A stretch of DNA of 64,000 bases from Tricholoma matsutake. Its lineage: Eukaryota > Basidiomycota > Agaricomycetes > Agaricales > Tricholomataceae. The notes under the pieces were generated by a model, which was not told the origin of the DNA, ran no database searches, and saw only the letters and a program-made list of their open reading frames with translations. The stretch's first letter is position 1. Each line of letters begins with the position of its first letter. Made by a program: the position numbers and the translations under genes. The stretch is taken from assembly GCA_026075535.2 (NCBI GenBank), contig AP026544.2:11594001-11658000 (forward strand), given 5' to 3'. Shown piece by piece: positions 47,802 to 57,733 of this stretch.

Positions 47802-50062
47802 ATGGCATCATATGCTGAAGGTGGAGCTGAGAAGATCATTGGAAACCTGCTTTCAAGAGTGGACTCTGGGTATTCAGCACATGTTAGGGCAGCACTCCTC
47901 GGCCATGATCTGGAGCTCGAACAGCTGCTGGCACATCTACCAGGATCCCTGGTACGTCCTTAATACCAAGCCACCCTACCTATTTTGTAACCCCGATAAA
48001 CCTTCAGGCATCCAATACTCTCATTGGGCAGAAGGTTGGAGTATGGATCGACATGTACAAGGCTGAACTCACAATTCAGCAATTACTCTCTGGCACTCAG
48101 TCAAATGGCAGACAGCTTGATGACTTCATTGTAAGTACCAAAAAGTTTTTAACTTCTTTCAAAATGTTCACCTCATATTAAAGTTGTCAACTTTGTACTG
48201 AGTTGCGGAAGTGCCGGAAGATGAGAAGAACGACTTTTTCCCATCTCGTCTATTGCTCAGCGCCACCATCCACATTGATAAGGCAATCGAGGACAACATT
48301 CCAACTAACTACCAGGCCATTTCCTGGAATGACCCTGAAGTAACACATCACCCAATGGTTGCAAAAGGGGCTACAAAGACATGGTACAAGAGCGGTCGGG
48401 TAACACCTGGTAAGCCTCATGCAATCCTCTGCATTCTATTCCAGTTATTAACTATTACCTACTTAAAAAGTTCCAACTATTCTGAAGCCAGTGTATTGCA
48501 GAATGAACATTGGTCCAACAAAGGCCGAGCCATCTGAAGTCAATCCTGTGTTGATCACATCTCCAACACCACATTGCCCACAAACTCAATTTCCTGCCCT
48601 TGCATTTCGTTCAATGACACCTGTCCATGCTTCGGATCTCCAACATTCTGGGGAGGAGCATATAACGAGTACAGGGATATCAGAAGTGACCGCTGATCAC
48701 TTGTCGACCAATGCGTCAGGTCGATCAACATCTTCATGCTCGCATTCCCAATCAAGAGGACAAAAACAGAAGAAAAGCAAGGAGTTCGTACTGGAAAGCG
48801 ATTATGAGATGGCAGAGATGCCTGACAAACAGGTGAAGGTTAAGAAGGGGAAGAGGAAAGCGATAGAAGATGACAAAGATTATATGGAAGTAGATGAACT
48901 TGAAGAGAAGCCGTCGCCCATTTGACTCCGAGTCAGTCAAGGGGGAGTAACAGTGCCGACTCACGATATGGTGAAACAAAGTTTGTCACACCCACCCGAC
49001 GAGGATTCCGATGTCCCAACACTATTCCAGCCAGGAAAAAATGTGAGTCATGCAAGAGGAAGAAAAAGGAATGCAGGTTCGAGACAGTATGTGCATTTGC
49101 ATGCACAAACTGCCGCAAAGGGAAGGTAAAATGCTCGGGTGTACCAGAAACGTGGCGAACTCTCCAAACTTCAAAGCAGGAGGAAAGTCAGAAATCTTGA
49201 CGTTGCGCACGTTCATCATCCCGGGGTCCACCGATGTCGAACAAGAAAGCACATGAATGTTCAATATCCCATGGTCCCATAGGGAGAGATGGTGAGGCTG
49301 ATGTTACTGAGCCGACCCGACACAATGCCCGGTACTCGATGGGGAAGCATATCAGTGACTTCAATCACCATTCCAGCCCTAGGACAGGTTCCCTCAAATT
49401 ACATGTACGTTGTTTTGAAGCAGGGCAAAGCTCTTTCGACAGGAATTCATTTGGAGAAAGGAGATGTAGCAGGGGAAGGAGCATCACAGCTCCAAGGTAG
49501 GATTGAGAAGTTGGAGGAGGAGAATGTGGGTCTGAAGGAAAAGATTGTTGAGTTGACATCCCAAGTCCAACACCTTTCAACAACGGTTGGAGTACTTATG
49601 GCTGGCCATAATGGACATACAACCATGCTTGAAACACACCGGCTGGCTTTCAACAATCTTCATGCCAGATGCCTCTCCCAACCAAAAATTTCAACCACTC
49701 CAGAGGAGAACGGCTCATCCATTAAACCCATCCCGGTCCCACCACTCATCCCTGTCCCACCACCCATCCCTGTCCCACCACCATCCATGCCGATATTGAA
49801 AGCCAATCCTCACTTATACCCGTCTTCTAGTATCAGAACCTCAACTACCCCTCCATGTCAGCAGGTGAAGGATCCAAACATATTCTGGAACTCAGGTCTG
49901 TCTCCGCCTTCAACAGTTGTGGACAATTACATGGACGAAAGTGGCTACCCTCAACAAGATTATATTACAAGCCCTGCGGTTAGTAATCAGGCCCATTCCC
50001 CTCATTTTCTGATTCAAATGTATGATTCAATGGCTGGACCTTCTAGATTATTTAATGACTGA
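47802..50062 (+). pseudogene. Zn2Cys6-like, coiled-coil, Pro-rich protein
   Basis: Exon 1 opens MASYAEGGAEKIIGNLLSRV; GTACGT and CAG sites join it to ASNTLIGQKVGVWIDMYKAE, then FFPSRLLLSATIHIDKA, a basic/acidic linker with an NLS-like KKGKRKAIEDDKD, and at 49040-49140 a cluster CESCKRKKKEC..CTNCRKGKVKC, the C-x2-C-x6-C twice that defines Zn2Cys6 fungal DNA-binding domains. After it come a coiled coil (IEKLEEENVGLKEKIVEL..) and a PIPVPP-repeat tail ending SMAGPSRLFND. A single-base loss in a T-run near 48918 shifts the frame before the cluster and a TGA follows SQKS near 49198 (probable CGA). So it is slightly damaged, or an intron was missed. Sister of 33790-35521. Confidence 0.58.
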
Positions 50063-50286
50063 TTTCGTTCACATACCAAAAATTAAATACATGATATTAT
50101 TCCTAAAACAAATGAACTAAATATCCCGAAATCTTTCATATGATGTTATATGCCATGGGTTCATTATGTATGGATGGGATTGGGAACATAATAATAACAA
50201 TCATGGACAGTATATATAATATATAAAACCAGTCAGATCACAGCATCAAAATAAAGGGTACCATCCAACCAACCACTGTTGGGGGA

Positions 50287-50655
50287 ATAGCAGATGGAAC
50301 CAATGGAATGGACGATACCTACGGAGTGGATGACACCTGCGGAACGAATGCCACCTACGGAATGGATGCCACCTATGGAACGGGTGCCACCTATGGAATG
50401 GATTCCACCTACGGAACAGATCTCACCTACGGAATGGATGCCACCTATGGAATGGATGCCACCTATGGAATGGATCTCACCTACAGAACGGATGCCACCT
50501 ACGGAACAGATCTCACCTACAGAACAGATGCCACCTATGGAACAGATGCCACCTACGGAACAGATGCCACCTATGGAACGAATGCCACCTGTGGAACAGC
50601 TGCCACCTACGGTATGGATGACACCTGTGGAGCAGATGATACCAACAGAACACAA
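50287..50655 (+). repeat. 18-bp minisatellite GGAATGGATGCCACCTAC
   Basis: About nineteen tandem copies of an 18-bp unit with variation at the third and seventh positions. Because 18 is a multiple of three, frames stay open on both strands, but these are repeat artefacts. The reverse complement of the same unit occurs at 59440-59530 and, in related form, at 58650-58800. Confidence 0.88.
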
Positions 50656-50867
50656 CAAACATCCTTGGATTGGGAAGTAACAAGAGGGAGGATGCCTACA
50701 GATTGGATGATGTATACAAATGAGCCAGAGAGTGACAGATGACTATGGGACAGATGAATGATAGGGTTGAACCTAATCAAGAAAGTGTTTCATTTGAGTA
50801 ATGGGGTTGAACCAACTTTATAAACGATGTGCAATAATAATACTACTGATCAGTTTGTAAACATCCT

Positions 50868-53304
50868 TCACCTTCGTTTACCCTTCTTCTGTTTATGAGC
50901 CTTGGCTGCACTAACCTGCACAGAAATCGAGTCCGGCATTTGTTGAGGTATTGTAGCAGCTGCAGCTGTTGACTGTGTGACATGTCGAGGGGGAGGGGGG
51001 CCTGCTTATTGTGAGCAAAATCTAATCATGTCACGTTCAAGTAGAAAGAGTCCATTACCTTCAACCCTGGATGAAACAACATCTGCCTTGGAATCCGTAT
51101 GCTTAAACGGCTTGATCTCGACCTCCACTATCATGTTTTTCTTCTGCTTTAGAGTACGTTGTGGTTCGTTGACCTTGTTCTGGTGTCTGGGTAATGGTGT
51201 GGTGACAGCAGCTGACACATCGACATTTGGGACAGGATGCAGCTTTGATTGCATAGACTGAGGCCCAAAGGTAGAGCGACTGAGAGATGACGTGGGTACA
51301 TCAACCGGTTTTACAACTGCTGATTTTCCAACCAATAAACATCATACAAGATTACAACGCAACAATAGCCGAAACTCACCATTTGCTTTGACAGCGGAAT
51401 TCCCAGTTTTCGGCATATTTGCTCTGATTACCGGCATTGCTGATTGCTTGGACCTTGGTTTGAAGGTCAATTGAGATGAGACTACCCCCGATACTTGATT
51501 CACCTGCTTTGCTTTACCTGATTTGTGGAATAAATATGGAATTTATGGAGAAATAATTACAATGAAGACACTCACCAAGCCCTCTGTCCTTCCACAATTG
51601 CTTCCCAACAACCTGCTTCATCGACAATGATTGTCCCTGTTTCTGTTTAATGGCTGTGTCTGAATCAGATGACTCTTGATCGATTCCAGAAAAATCGAAT
51701 TCTTCTGAAGACTTCGATGATACTGATCCTGATCTGGGTTTACGACATCTTGAATCTGGTCAAATATAGTCCTTCCATGTGAGGACTTCCTTTTCTCTTC
51801 CTTTGTCCTTCCTCTTGCGACTGGGCCCGTCAGATGTGGAGAATGTAGCCAACGTGCTCCACTTTTGCTTTCTTGGTTGATCGGATGACTTCGCTTGAAA
51901 TTGGAACCCAATTCCATCATTGCCATCCTCCTGTCGTTTATACCAGAAGTCGAGTAGATCTTGCACTTGAGGATCTTTCATTTTTGATGGATCAAGCAAA
52001 GTAAACCCTTCTGGGAGTTGGTCTGGGTCGAAGTAGTCGTTAGGGTTCTGGATAATTGAAGTCCAGGGAGGAATTCCATTATCATTTCCTGTAGCTTGCC
52101 CTATATGCGATATCATTAATACCAGCCAATCTTAACATTCATTTTTGTAAATTCACTTACGGTAAGCTACTGCAACATAGGATTGTACCAATGATTTCTT
52201 CTCCATCCCTTTTTTAGGCCACTCAGAGGGATCAGGAAGCAGTGGGTGACCGTCGTCATCTGTTTCCAGCTGCAAGTATGGCTTCCGGCTTGTGGAACTG
52301 TTTTGTACCATCAACCTAGCATCCTCAGAATCTAAATCAGTAATGCTGTAAAACAATGTTCTTACTGACCGGATTGAGACTCTTACCATGCATACATTTG
52401 CCATGAGCACTTAGGAGGGCCATGATAGGTTTTGTCTCCCAGTCTGGGTTTGCTTGAACAAACGAAGTCCCTCCCAGTTCCCTCATGTACTCATGCCTCA
52501 TACAATACATGAACATCAGTATTTGGACTAAGGATAATGAAAACTCACATAGTTGAGACAACAGTTGCTTTTTCATCCTTGTAAAAGCTCAGGACAAGAC
52601 AGTCCATACCGGATGATTTCTTCATCTGTTTGCAAAATGACCAGATATATTTATAGGCCTTCTCAGCATTCCTGAGGAAATATGGATAAGTTAATCCAAA
52701 TAAGAAGGGTAATTCATAATTGTAACACTTGCTTCACTTGCTGTTTTGGTGGCGGGCCCATTTGGTTCCATAACTCCACCACTCGATCCAGTCTTTCCTT
52801 CTCTTTATCCAATATGACATTCCATAACTTTGAGAGTTCCTTCTGATAGAGACTGAATGCCTTCTTATTTTCTGACAGCCCTGATGAGGCCCTGTTCCAT
52901 CCCCCCATCTTCCTTCAGATTGTTTCCTTCAACTCATCTTCTGCTTCCATTCCGAAGACACTCCGTGCTGTCCACTTTTTGACACTCCTAAATTTCTCCA
53001 CAGATTCCCATTTCCTTCCATACATATGAAACCAAGTATAAACACCCTAAATACATGAATCATAAGTGGTCAGTTTGTCATCTTCTATTACTGAAGGAAA
53101 ACCCTGACATCTTTTTTAAGCTTCTTATCAGCTTTGTTCCAGTTTTATTCACTTTCTTCATGTCATGAAAAGCGCAAGTGGCAATCTGACTATGGTCAGT
53201 CCTATTTGCCGCTTGCCATTTGTCTTTGTATTCTCCAAGCAAGGCCAAGTCCTCAGGTGTAAAATTGAAATGGAGAAGCTCTAGGGGAACATTGATTTCG
53301 TCTT
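50868..53304 (-). pseudogene. KDZ-neighbourhood accessory protein, family A, copy 2 (5' truncated)
   Basis: The first preserved exon starts at the LTR fragment (53304) with WQDEINVPLELLHFNF. Then GVYTWFHMYGRKWESV, VFGMEAEDELKETI-RKMGGW, VVELWNQMGPPPKQQ, NAEKAYKYIWSFCKQMKK and GMDCLVLSFYKDEK, RHEYMRELGGTSFVQ, GHPLLPDPSEWP, YFDPDQLPEGFTLLDPS with DLLDFWYKRQ, and a Ser/Lys-rich tail ending KQKKGKRR (TGA at 50868). Introns have clean GT..AG ends. Arrangement of blocks equals the gene at 37560-39366. A TGA in ETI-RKM and one in DYI-PDS fit arginine codons lost to C-to-T change. Function unknown. The start of the gene was removed when the LTR piece arrived. Confidence 0.62.
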
Positions 53305-53380
53305 GCCAAACGACTTGTCGAGGAAGCACCTTGTTGAACAACATTGACTAGATCGAGTGGTTGAGGCTTCGCCCTTAACA
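53305..53380 (+). repeat. 3'-terminal fragment of a family-C LTR
   Basis: GCCAAACGACTTGTCGAGGA up to GAGGCTTCGCCCTTAACA matches the last third of the LTRs at 21647 and 28368. The 5' two thirds are missing and no element is attached. It sits between the truncated family-A gene and a minisatellite. Confidence 0.82.
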
Positions 53381-53470
53381 CATACCATCCATTTCCATAC
53401 CATCCGTTTCTGTACCATCCGTTTCCATATCATCCATTCCATTCAGTATGCCTTGTATCTGTAATGTATT
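53381..53470 (+). repeat. Short array of CATACCATCCGTTTC
   Basis: Five or six copies of a 15-bp unit (ATACCATCCATTTCC), reverse complement of the GGAATGGATGGGAATAC units at 45720-46000. Confidence 0.65.
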
Positions 53471-53614
53471 AGCCTATGATCATACAATTATTCCATGGTA
53501 AAGATGACATGTGCTAGGCTGTGAAATCATCCTTTCTCCATTTATTCCACAAGAGGGGTAATGTTTAAGATGTTTATGAACTTGTTCATGGATTCACAGT
53601 GAGGTAGGTATTTC

Positions 53615-56600
53615 CTACAAAATACCATATTTTGCCAAGGTCATCCAACTTGGTGAGTCAATCCCCATTCTGCTGTGTATGTTGTCCCTCATGTATTGAG
53701 CAACGCATATCCTGTTTCCTTCAGGCTCCTTAACTCCATGCCTCACTAGCTTCCCCAACAAAGCGACTATCATCCCCGATTCATACTTGAATTCCAACCC
53801 CAAATTGTAAAGTCTCAACTGAGCATCGGAATAGGGACCTATCATCGTTAAGAAGTCGTACCATGGGCCTTGAGAGAAATTGTCTCGGTGCAGTGGAGTG
53901 CAACAATTGCTAATGAGTCCATACCCCGAGAATGGGGAAGTCCAGTATTTCAATACCTCTAGCACTGCCTCACCATCTTTGACAGCATCAGAATGATTCA
54001 TAATTTCGAAAAATACCTTCTGGCCAGCATGATAAAGCTCGGGATGTGCAATGATAAGAAATGAGCTGATTACACCCATTGTTTCGGCTGTTTCTTTGAG
54101 CCATGTTTGAGTACTTGGCTTAATCTTTCCTGGTTTGAGAGTGGCTGAAATTTCCAGTGGGTAGTCCCTTGTCTGATTGCAAGAGTAAATTTGTAACTAT
54201 GTTGTATCACATTGAAGCTGTAATTTACCCTCCCCCACCTATTCTGGTCAGAGTCCAGTTATTCCGGTCAGAGTCCAGTTATTCTGGTTGGAGTCCAGTT
54301 ATTCTGGTTGGAGTCCAATTATTCTGATTGGAGTCCAGTTATTCCGGCTGGAGTCCAGTTATTCCGGTTATTCCGACCAGATTCTGGTTACTCCAGATCC
54401 TCAACTTAGAGTATATACCCTAATGGATAGTCAAATTTCAAGTCTTAAGTTGTCAAAGTGCCTACAAAATATATTTGTGCAGAGTAAGGATTGAACTCGA
54501 GACATCTTGATTAGAGTGATCACATGACAAACCAAACATGTGTGCTTAACCAGTTGAGCCACAGGAGAATTAATAGATAGTAATATAATGTTTATTCATG
54601 ACACTCTAATTTTTTTCGAAGTAATTAAGATCAATTTTTTTTAATTAACCACACCCTCACATTGAATGCGAGGGAGTGGGGATAATTGTAATTATATACA
54701 TAAACAAAAAATCCTCCCTCTCACAAGATGCAAGAGGGAGTTTTATTTATATACATAAAAAGCTAACCCCTCACGCTGAACGCAAGGGGGGAGGTAAAAA
54801 CATGAAGAAAAAAATCCCTCCCCCACGCAAAATGGGGGAGGGGGGGCACAATACTAATAAATAATTAAAAATACAAAAAAAATCCCTCCCCACATGAAGT
54901 GCGGGGGAGGGGAGGGGACGCGACCCCGCTGTTGTCTGTCCTCCACCCACAATCCACCCCACGAGCAGTTGCTCGTGAGGCTGGGGGTAGGTGGCTTGTC
55001 ATCATTGTCGTTCCACCCATGATCCACCCCACGAGCAGTTGCTCATGAGGCTGGGGGTGGGTGGCTTGTCGTCATTTGTCGCTGTCGTCCCCTGTCTGAA
55101 TTTCTGTTTTTTTCTTTTTTGTTTTGGGGGGGGGGGGGTTTGGGCACGTCAGTGCGACATGGCACGGGTACAGAAGTTGGTGGGTGCTTACTAGGCAGGT
55201 ACCCCCCTTCCGGGATCTCCTGGCATCCCTCTGCACCCTCCTAGCCCGTGTCGACAGCCTCACATCCCATTTGAATGGGGAGGAGGGGATCGGGTGGGCG
55301 TGGGCATGGGTTGCGTGTTTTTTGTTGTGGCAGGTCGTCCCCAGTAGTATACAACCTAAAAAGCAATAAATTACAATTAGTTAGTTTATAAAAACAAAAA
55401 GCAAATGAAAAAAACTCGTTTGCGGGTGGTGGCGTCGTTACTAGTAGATTATAACCTAGAAAATTAAAAAAATGAGTTAGTTAGTTTCTTAAAACAAAAA
55501 CCAAACGAAAAAAACTTACATAGGGCCCAAACGACGCGATCTGTGTCATTTGGGCCCGTGTTGGCTCGTTTGCGGGTGGTGTTGGCGACAGTGGTGGTAG
55601 TGGTTGTGAGCTGGCAGTCACGTGTCACGTGTCATGCGTATGCATACTTATCTATTATTCCGTTAATGGCTGTGATTAACTACGTACCTTGGTTGGGTAA
55701 TAAAAGTATTTAATGTATACCAAAGAATAATTGCTTGGTAGCTCAGTGGTTAAGCGTGCTGTTATGCATGCAGACCCAAGGTCGAGAGTTCGATTATTGA
55801 TGTGTATTGAACTTTTATTTGGGAAAGCACGTGCATTCCGGTTATTCCAGTTAGTCCGGTTATTCCGGTTGTGATGAGTCTGGTCAGATTCCGGGGATTC
55901 CGGCTGTAAATTGGATCCTTATTCTGACCGGAATTGTGCTGCATAGGGAAAACTACATACAAAAGAAATTCCACTGGATTCCAGAAATTCTGGAAATTCC
56001 AGCCAGACGAACTGGAATCCAACCAGAATAAGTGGGGGAGTGTAAAGTACTCCATTGAAGACTAGAACATACATCTTTGGCTTGCTGAAACCAAGCTGGT
56101 GAAAGATTGATATTTCCAGGTTGAGGTATGCAATTTTCTGGATCCTTGAAGAACCATGGGTTGGACTGCCAGCCACTGCTGTCTGCTGATAGCGATCCTT
56201 GGAAGGATTCATTTGCATTACAGGCGGCCATCCAGATAGCAGCCTTCAATGGCAAAAATCGTATTAGTAGTGACATCAGGAGTAATTAATCGAGCCGTAC
56301 CTGTCTACCATTTGACAAGGCACCTGGAAGATACCACACGACTATCTTCCCATGGCGGTCGACCACAGTCGTTGGTTTGCTGATAAGTAGATCTTTGTAA
56401 TTGTCATCCATTGGATAGCAGTTATTGAGCCTCTCCTCATCAGCTTCATTCTGTCCAGTTGGTTTTTTTGGTAGTGATGCATCATATCTTTGTGCATCCC
56501 ATTCCTTCAATGTGACTGTTGACATCGTTGATAAGGGTTCGACTTTCTCATATCATTGAAAGATGCAGCTTACCCCAGTTCAGATATGCTTTAGCAGCTT

Positions 56601-56823
56601 GGGAAGCAAGCAGTTCACAGTCACCGACAAGCTCGGCTGATAGATCCAAACTTGGAAGAGGTCCTGGGTGTGCATTACTAAATAGAGGAGGGAACGAGCC
56701 AAATTGAGCTGATCCCGAGGCGGCTGTAACATCGCAGATGGTTTTGAGGTACCAGCAAAACCTCTGTTGAACATGGTTTGCAAGCTTATCTGTGAGGAAG
56801 AAGGGGGAGTCCAATGGTAGCAT
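53615..56823 (-). CDS. TET/JBP-family 2-oxoglutarate/Fe(II) dioxygenase
   Basis: Four exons, 56823-56574, 56515-56301, 56243-56073 and 54172-53615, join in frame to 397 residues. Exon 2 has VVDRHGKIVVWYLPGAL, exon 3 NLSPAWFQQAKD, and exon 4 the catalytic double-stranded beta-helix: CCTPLHRDNFSQGPWYDFL (H-x-D), GPYSDAQLRLYNLGLEF, SGMIVALLGKLVRHGV (distal H) and RICVAQYMRD (2-oxoglutarate-binding R). All iron and cosubstrate residues are present. Family members oxidise 5-methylcytosine or thymine in DNA; nuclear action on methylated CpG is inferred. The last intron is 1.9 kb because it holds the element at 54224-56046. An upstream in-frame ATG at 56853 is an alternative start; I prefer 56823 because residues from MLPLDSPFF on look like family N-termini. 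Confidence 0.85.
54487..54567 (-). other. tRNA-like A/B-box module, left arm of copy 1
   Basis: On the minus strand CTCCTGTGGCTCAACTGG (A box TGGCTCAACTGG, with GCTC/GAGC-like D stem) is followed 55-60 nt later by GAGTTCAATCC (B box). The acceptor stem does not pair, so it is not a functional tRNA gene; it resembles the head of a tRNA-derived SINE. Very similar to the module at 63660. Confidence 0.6.
54654..54918. repeat. Array of five short hairpins
   Basis: Stem-loops every 45-65 bp: CCCTCACATTGAATGCGAGGG, then CTCCCTCTCA..GCAAGAGGGAG, CCCCTCACGCTGAACGCAAG, CTCCCCCACGCAAAATGGGG and CTCCCCACATGAAGTGCGGG. Stems differ in sequence but stay complementary, and loops keep CAC..GA..GC. Similar hairpins lie at 63490-63562 in copy 2. 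Confidence 0.7.
54955..55085 (+). repeat. Two 60-bp direct repeats with a CGAGCAGTTGCTCGTG palindrome
   Basis: GATCCACCCCACGAGCAGTT..GCTCGTGAGGCTGGGGGT..GGTGGCTTGTC occurs twice. Counterparts with ATGAGCAGCTGCTCAT-type palindromes occur in copy 2 at 63000-63180. Confidence 0.7.
55139..55345 (+). CDS. Possible small conserved reading frame in copy 1
   Basis: The frame contains PFRDLLASLCTLLARVDSLT then SHLNGEEG. The corresponding strand of copy 2 (62975-62780, minus) reads PFWGLLVLLPTLLTTIDTLT then SHFDGEEG. Conservation of the peptide with hydrophobic-for-hydrophobic changes hints at coding, but the frame has no clear start and contains a stop after the LVGAY block, so nucleotide homology alone may explain it. 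Confidence 0.2.
55731..55800 (+). other. tRNA-like A/B-box module, right arm of copy 1
   Basis: GCTTGGTAGCTCAGTGGTTAAGC provides a perfect A box (TAGCTCAGTGG); GAGAGTTCGATTATTG about 40 nt on is a B box with one weak position. T and anticodon stems are poorly paired, so a decayed or adapted tRNA. Directed towards the right end of the element. Confidence 0.6.
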
Positions 56824-56904
56824 GGTGGGCTTATTTATACATGAAGTTGACAAGCTATGACTGATTACAAATTTGAAACATTGAAATAGGAACGAGGCAA
56901 TGAA

Positions 56905-57680
56905 TCACAAGACTATCTGATTCTCCGAGTCCTCTATTCCATCATCCATCAGTTGCGATCTGATCGAGGTAAGGATGGACTGTGCTCCTTCCAGGGCTCG
57001 GGTGGTTGCTACCAATTCTGGAATGATATCGCCATCAAGTGGAGGGAGCTGTCGATGGCGATGGGTCCATTGGTTCTAAAAATGTCAAGTTTATTATATC
57101 TGGCAGAAAGGAAGTTAAAGACATATGTTTATGTTGAAACTTGTCAGGGCATCAGTAAGCGACACTGTCCAGCCGATCTCCTGAGGTTTTACAATCCAGG
57201 GGAAATGGACAGGTCCTGGTCGGGTGGGATCCTGTTCACCATTATGACGAAGATCTACTTGCAGCAAATGTTGAAGGGTGGTATTTGGTTGGTCATATAA
57301 TTGGAGGATTTTGTATGTTGCAAGGTAGAAGTCAGGATGCGTAATTCGGAAGTTATTTAGGAAGCATTGTCCAGCATATTTTGCCCCAGCAGTCTGACAA
57401 AAAAATCACAATTTGTCAGTTAATGGATGGATAATACCCAGGTCATTGACAAGGGATTCACCATCTCAGTCATAAGCAAGTCGATGAATTTTGTGATAGT
57501 GATAGAAGAGTCATTCAAAGATGGGGCTCGAAGGAGGAAACATCGGATGGGGGTAACCAGAAGATCAGAAAATATCTGAGCTGACTCGGTTGTGTCAAAT
57601 GGGAAGGATTCAACACCTTGCCTTACAAAGTGAGGAAGTAGAGTCCAGTCAACGAGCTGTATTTGTGGTTGGATATCCAT
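56905..57680 (-). CDS. Unrecognised spliced gene upstream of TET/JBP
   Basis: Exon 1 57680-57438 starts MDIQPQIQLVDWTLLPHFV and ends MVNPLSMTW at GTATTA. Exon 2 begins at 57393 after TTTTTTGTCAG with TAGAKYAGQCFLNNFRITHP and runs to about 57141-57200. Exon 3, 57075-56905, after TTTTTAG, reads QWTHRHRQLPPLDGDIIPEL and ends DSENQIVL, TGA at 56905. The donor of the second intron is uncertain because the most distal GT gives the wrong phase; GTGTCG or GTAAAA further upstream would restore it. An alternative start, MFHYHTTSY, lies at 57725. No known domain; about 200 residues. Same strand and tight spacing as its neighbours suggest co-mobilised cargo. Confidence 0.55.
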
Positions 57681-57733
57681 GGTAAACAAATGTTGTAGGT
57701 ATGAAGTTGTATGGTAGTGAAACATCCTCCGAG

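Larger units (their letters stand above)
54224..56046. mobile_element. 1.8-kb element with outward tRNA-like ends, copy 1
   Basis: Ends are inverted: TTTACCCTCCCCCACCTATT at the left and TTTACACTCCCCCACTTATT read inward from the right. Next inside at both ends are tandem units of TCCAGTTATTCCGGTTGGAG. Then each arm carries a tRNA-like Pol III promoter module pointing outward, then hairpins and G/C-rich text. It lies entirely within the last intron of the TET/JBP gene; without it the intron would be about 77 bp. A related copy is at 62019-63983. No target duplication could be fixed. Confidence 0.75.

Noticed and set aside
50233..50742. Long open frames on both strands with six-residue repeats (for example P-P-T-E-W-M)
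   Set aside because: They arise because an 18-bp minisatellite keeps every frame open; no start context, splice sites or homologue.
55731..55800. A functional tRNA gene
   Set aside because: A and B boxes are present but acceptor, anticodon and T stems do not pair; kept only as a tRNA-like module.
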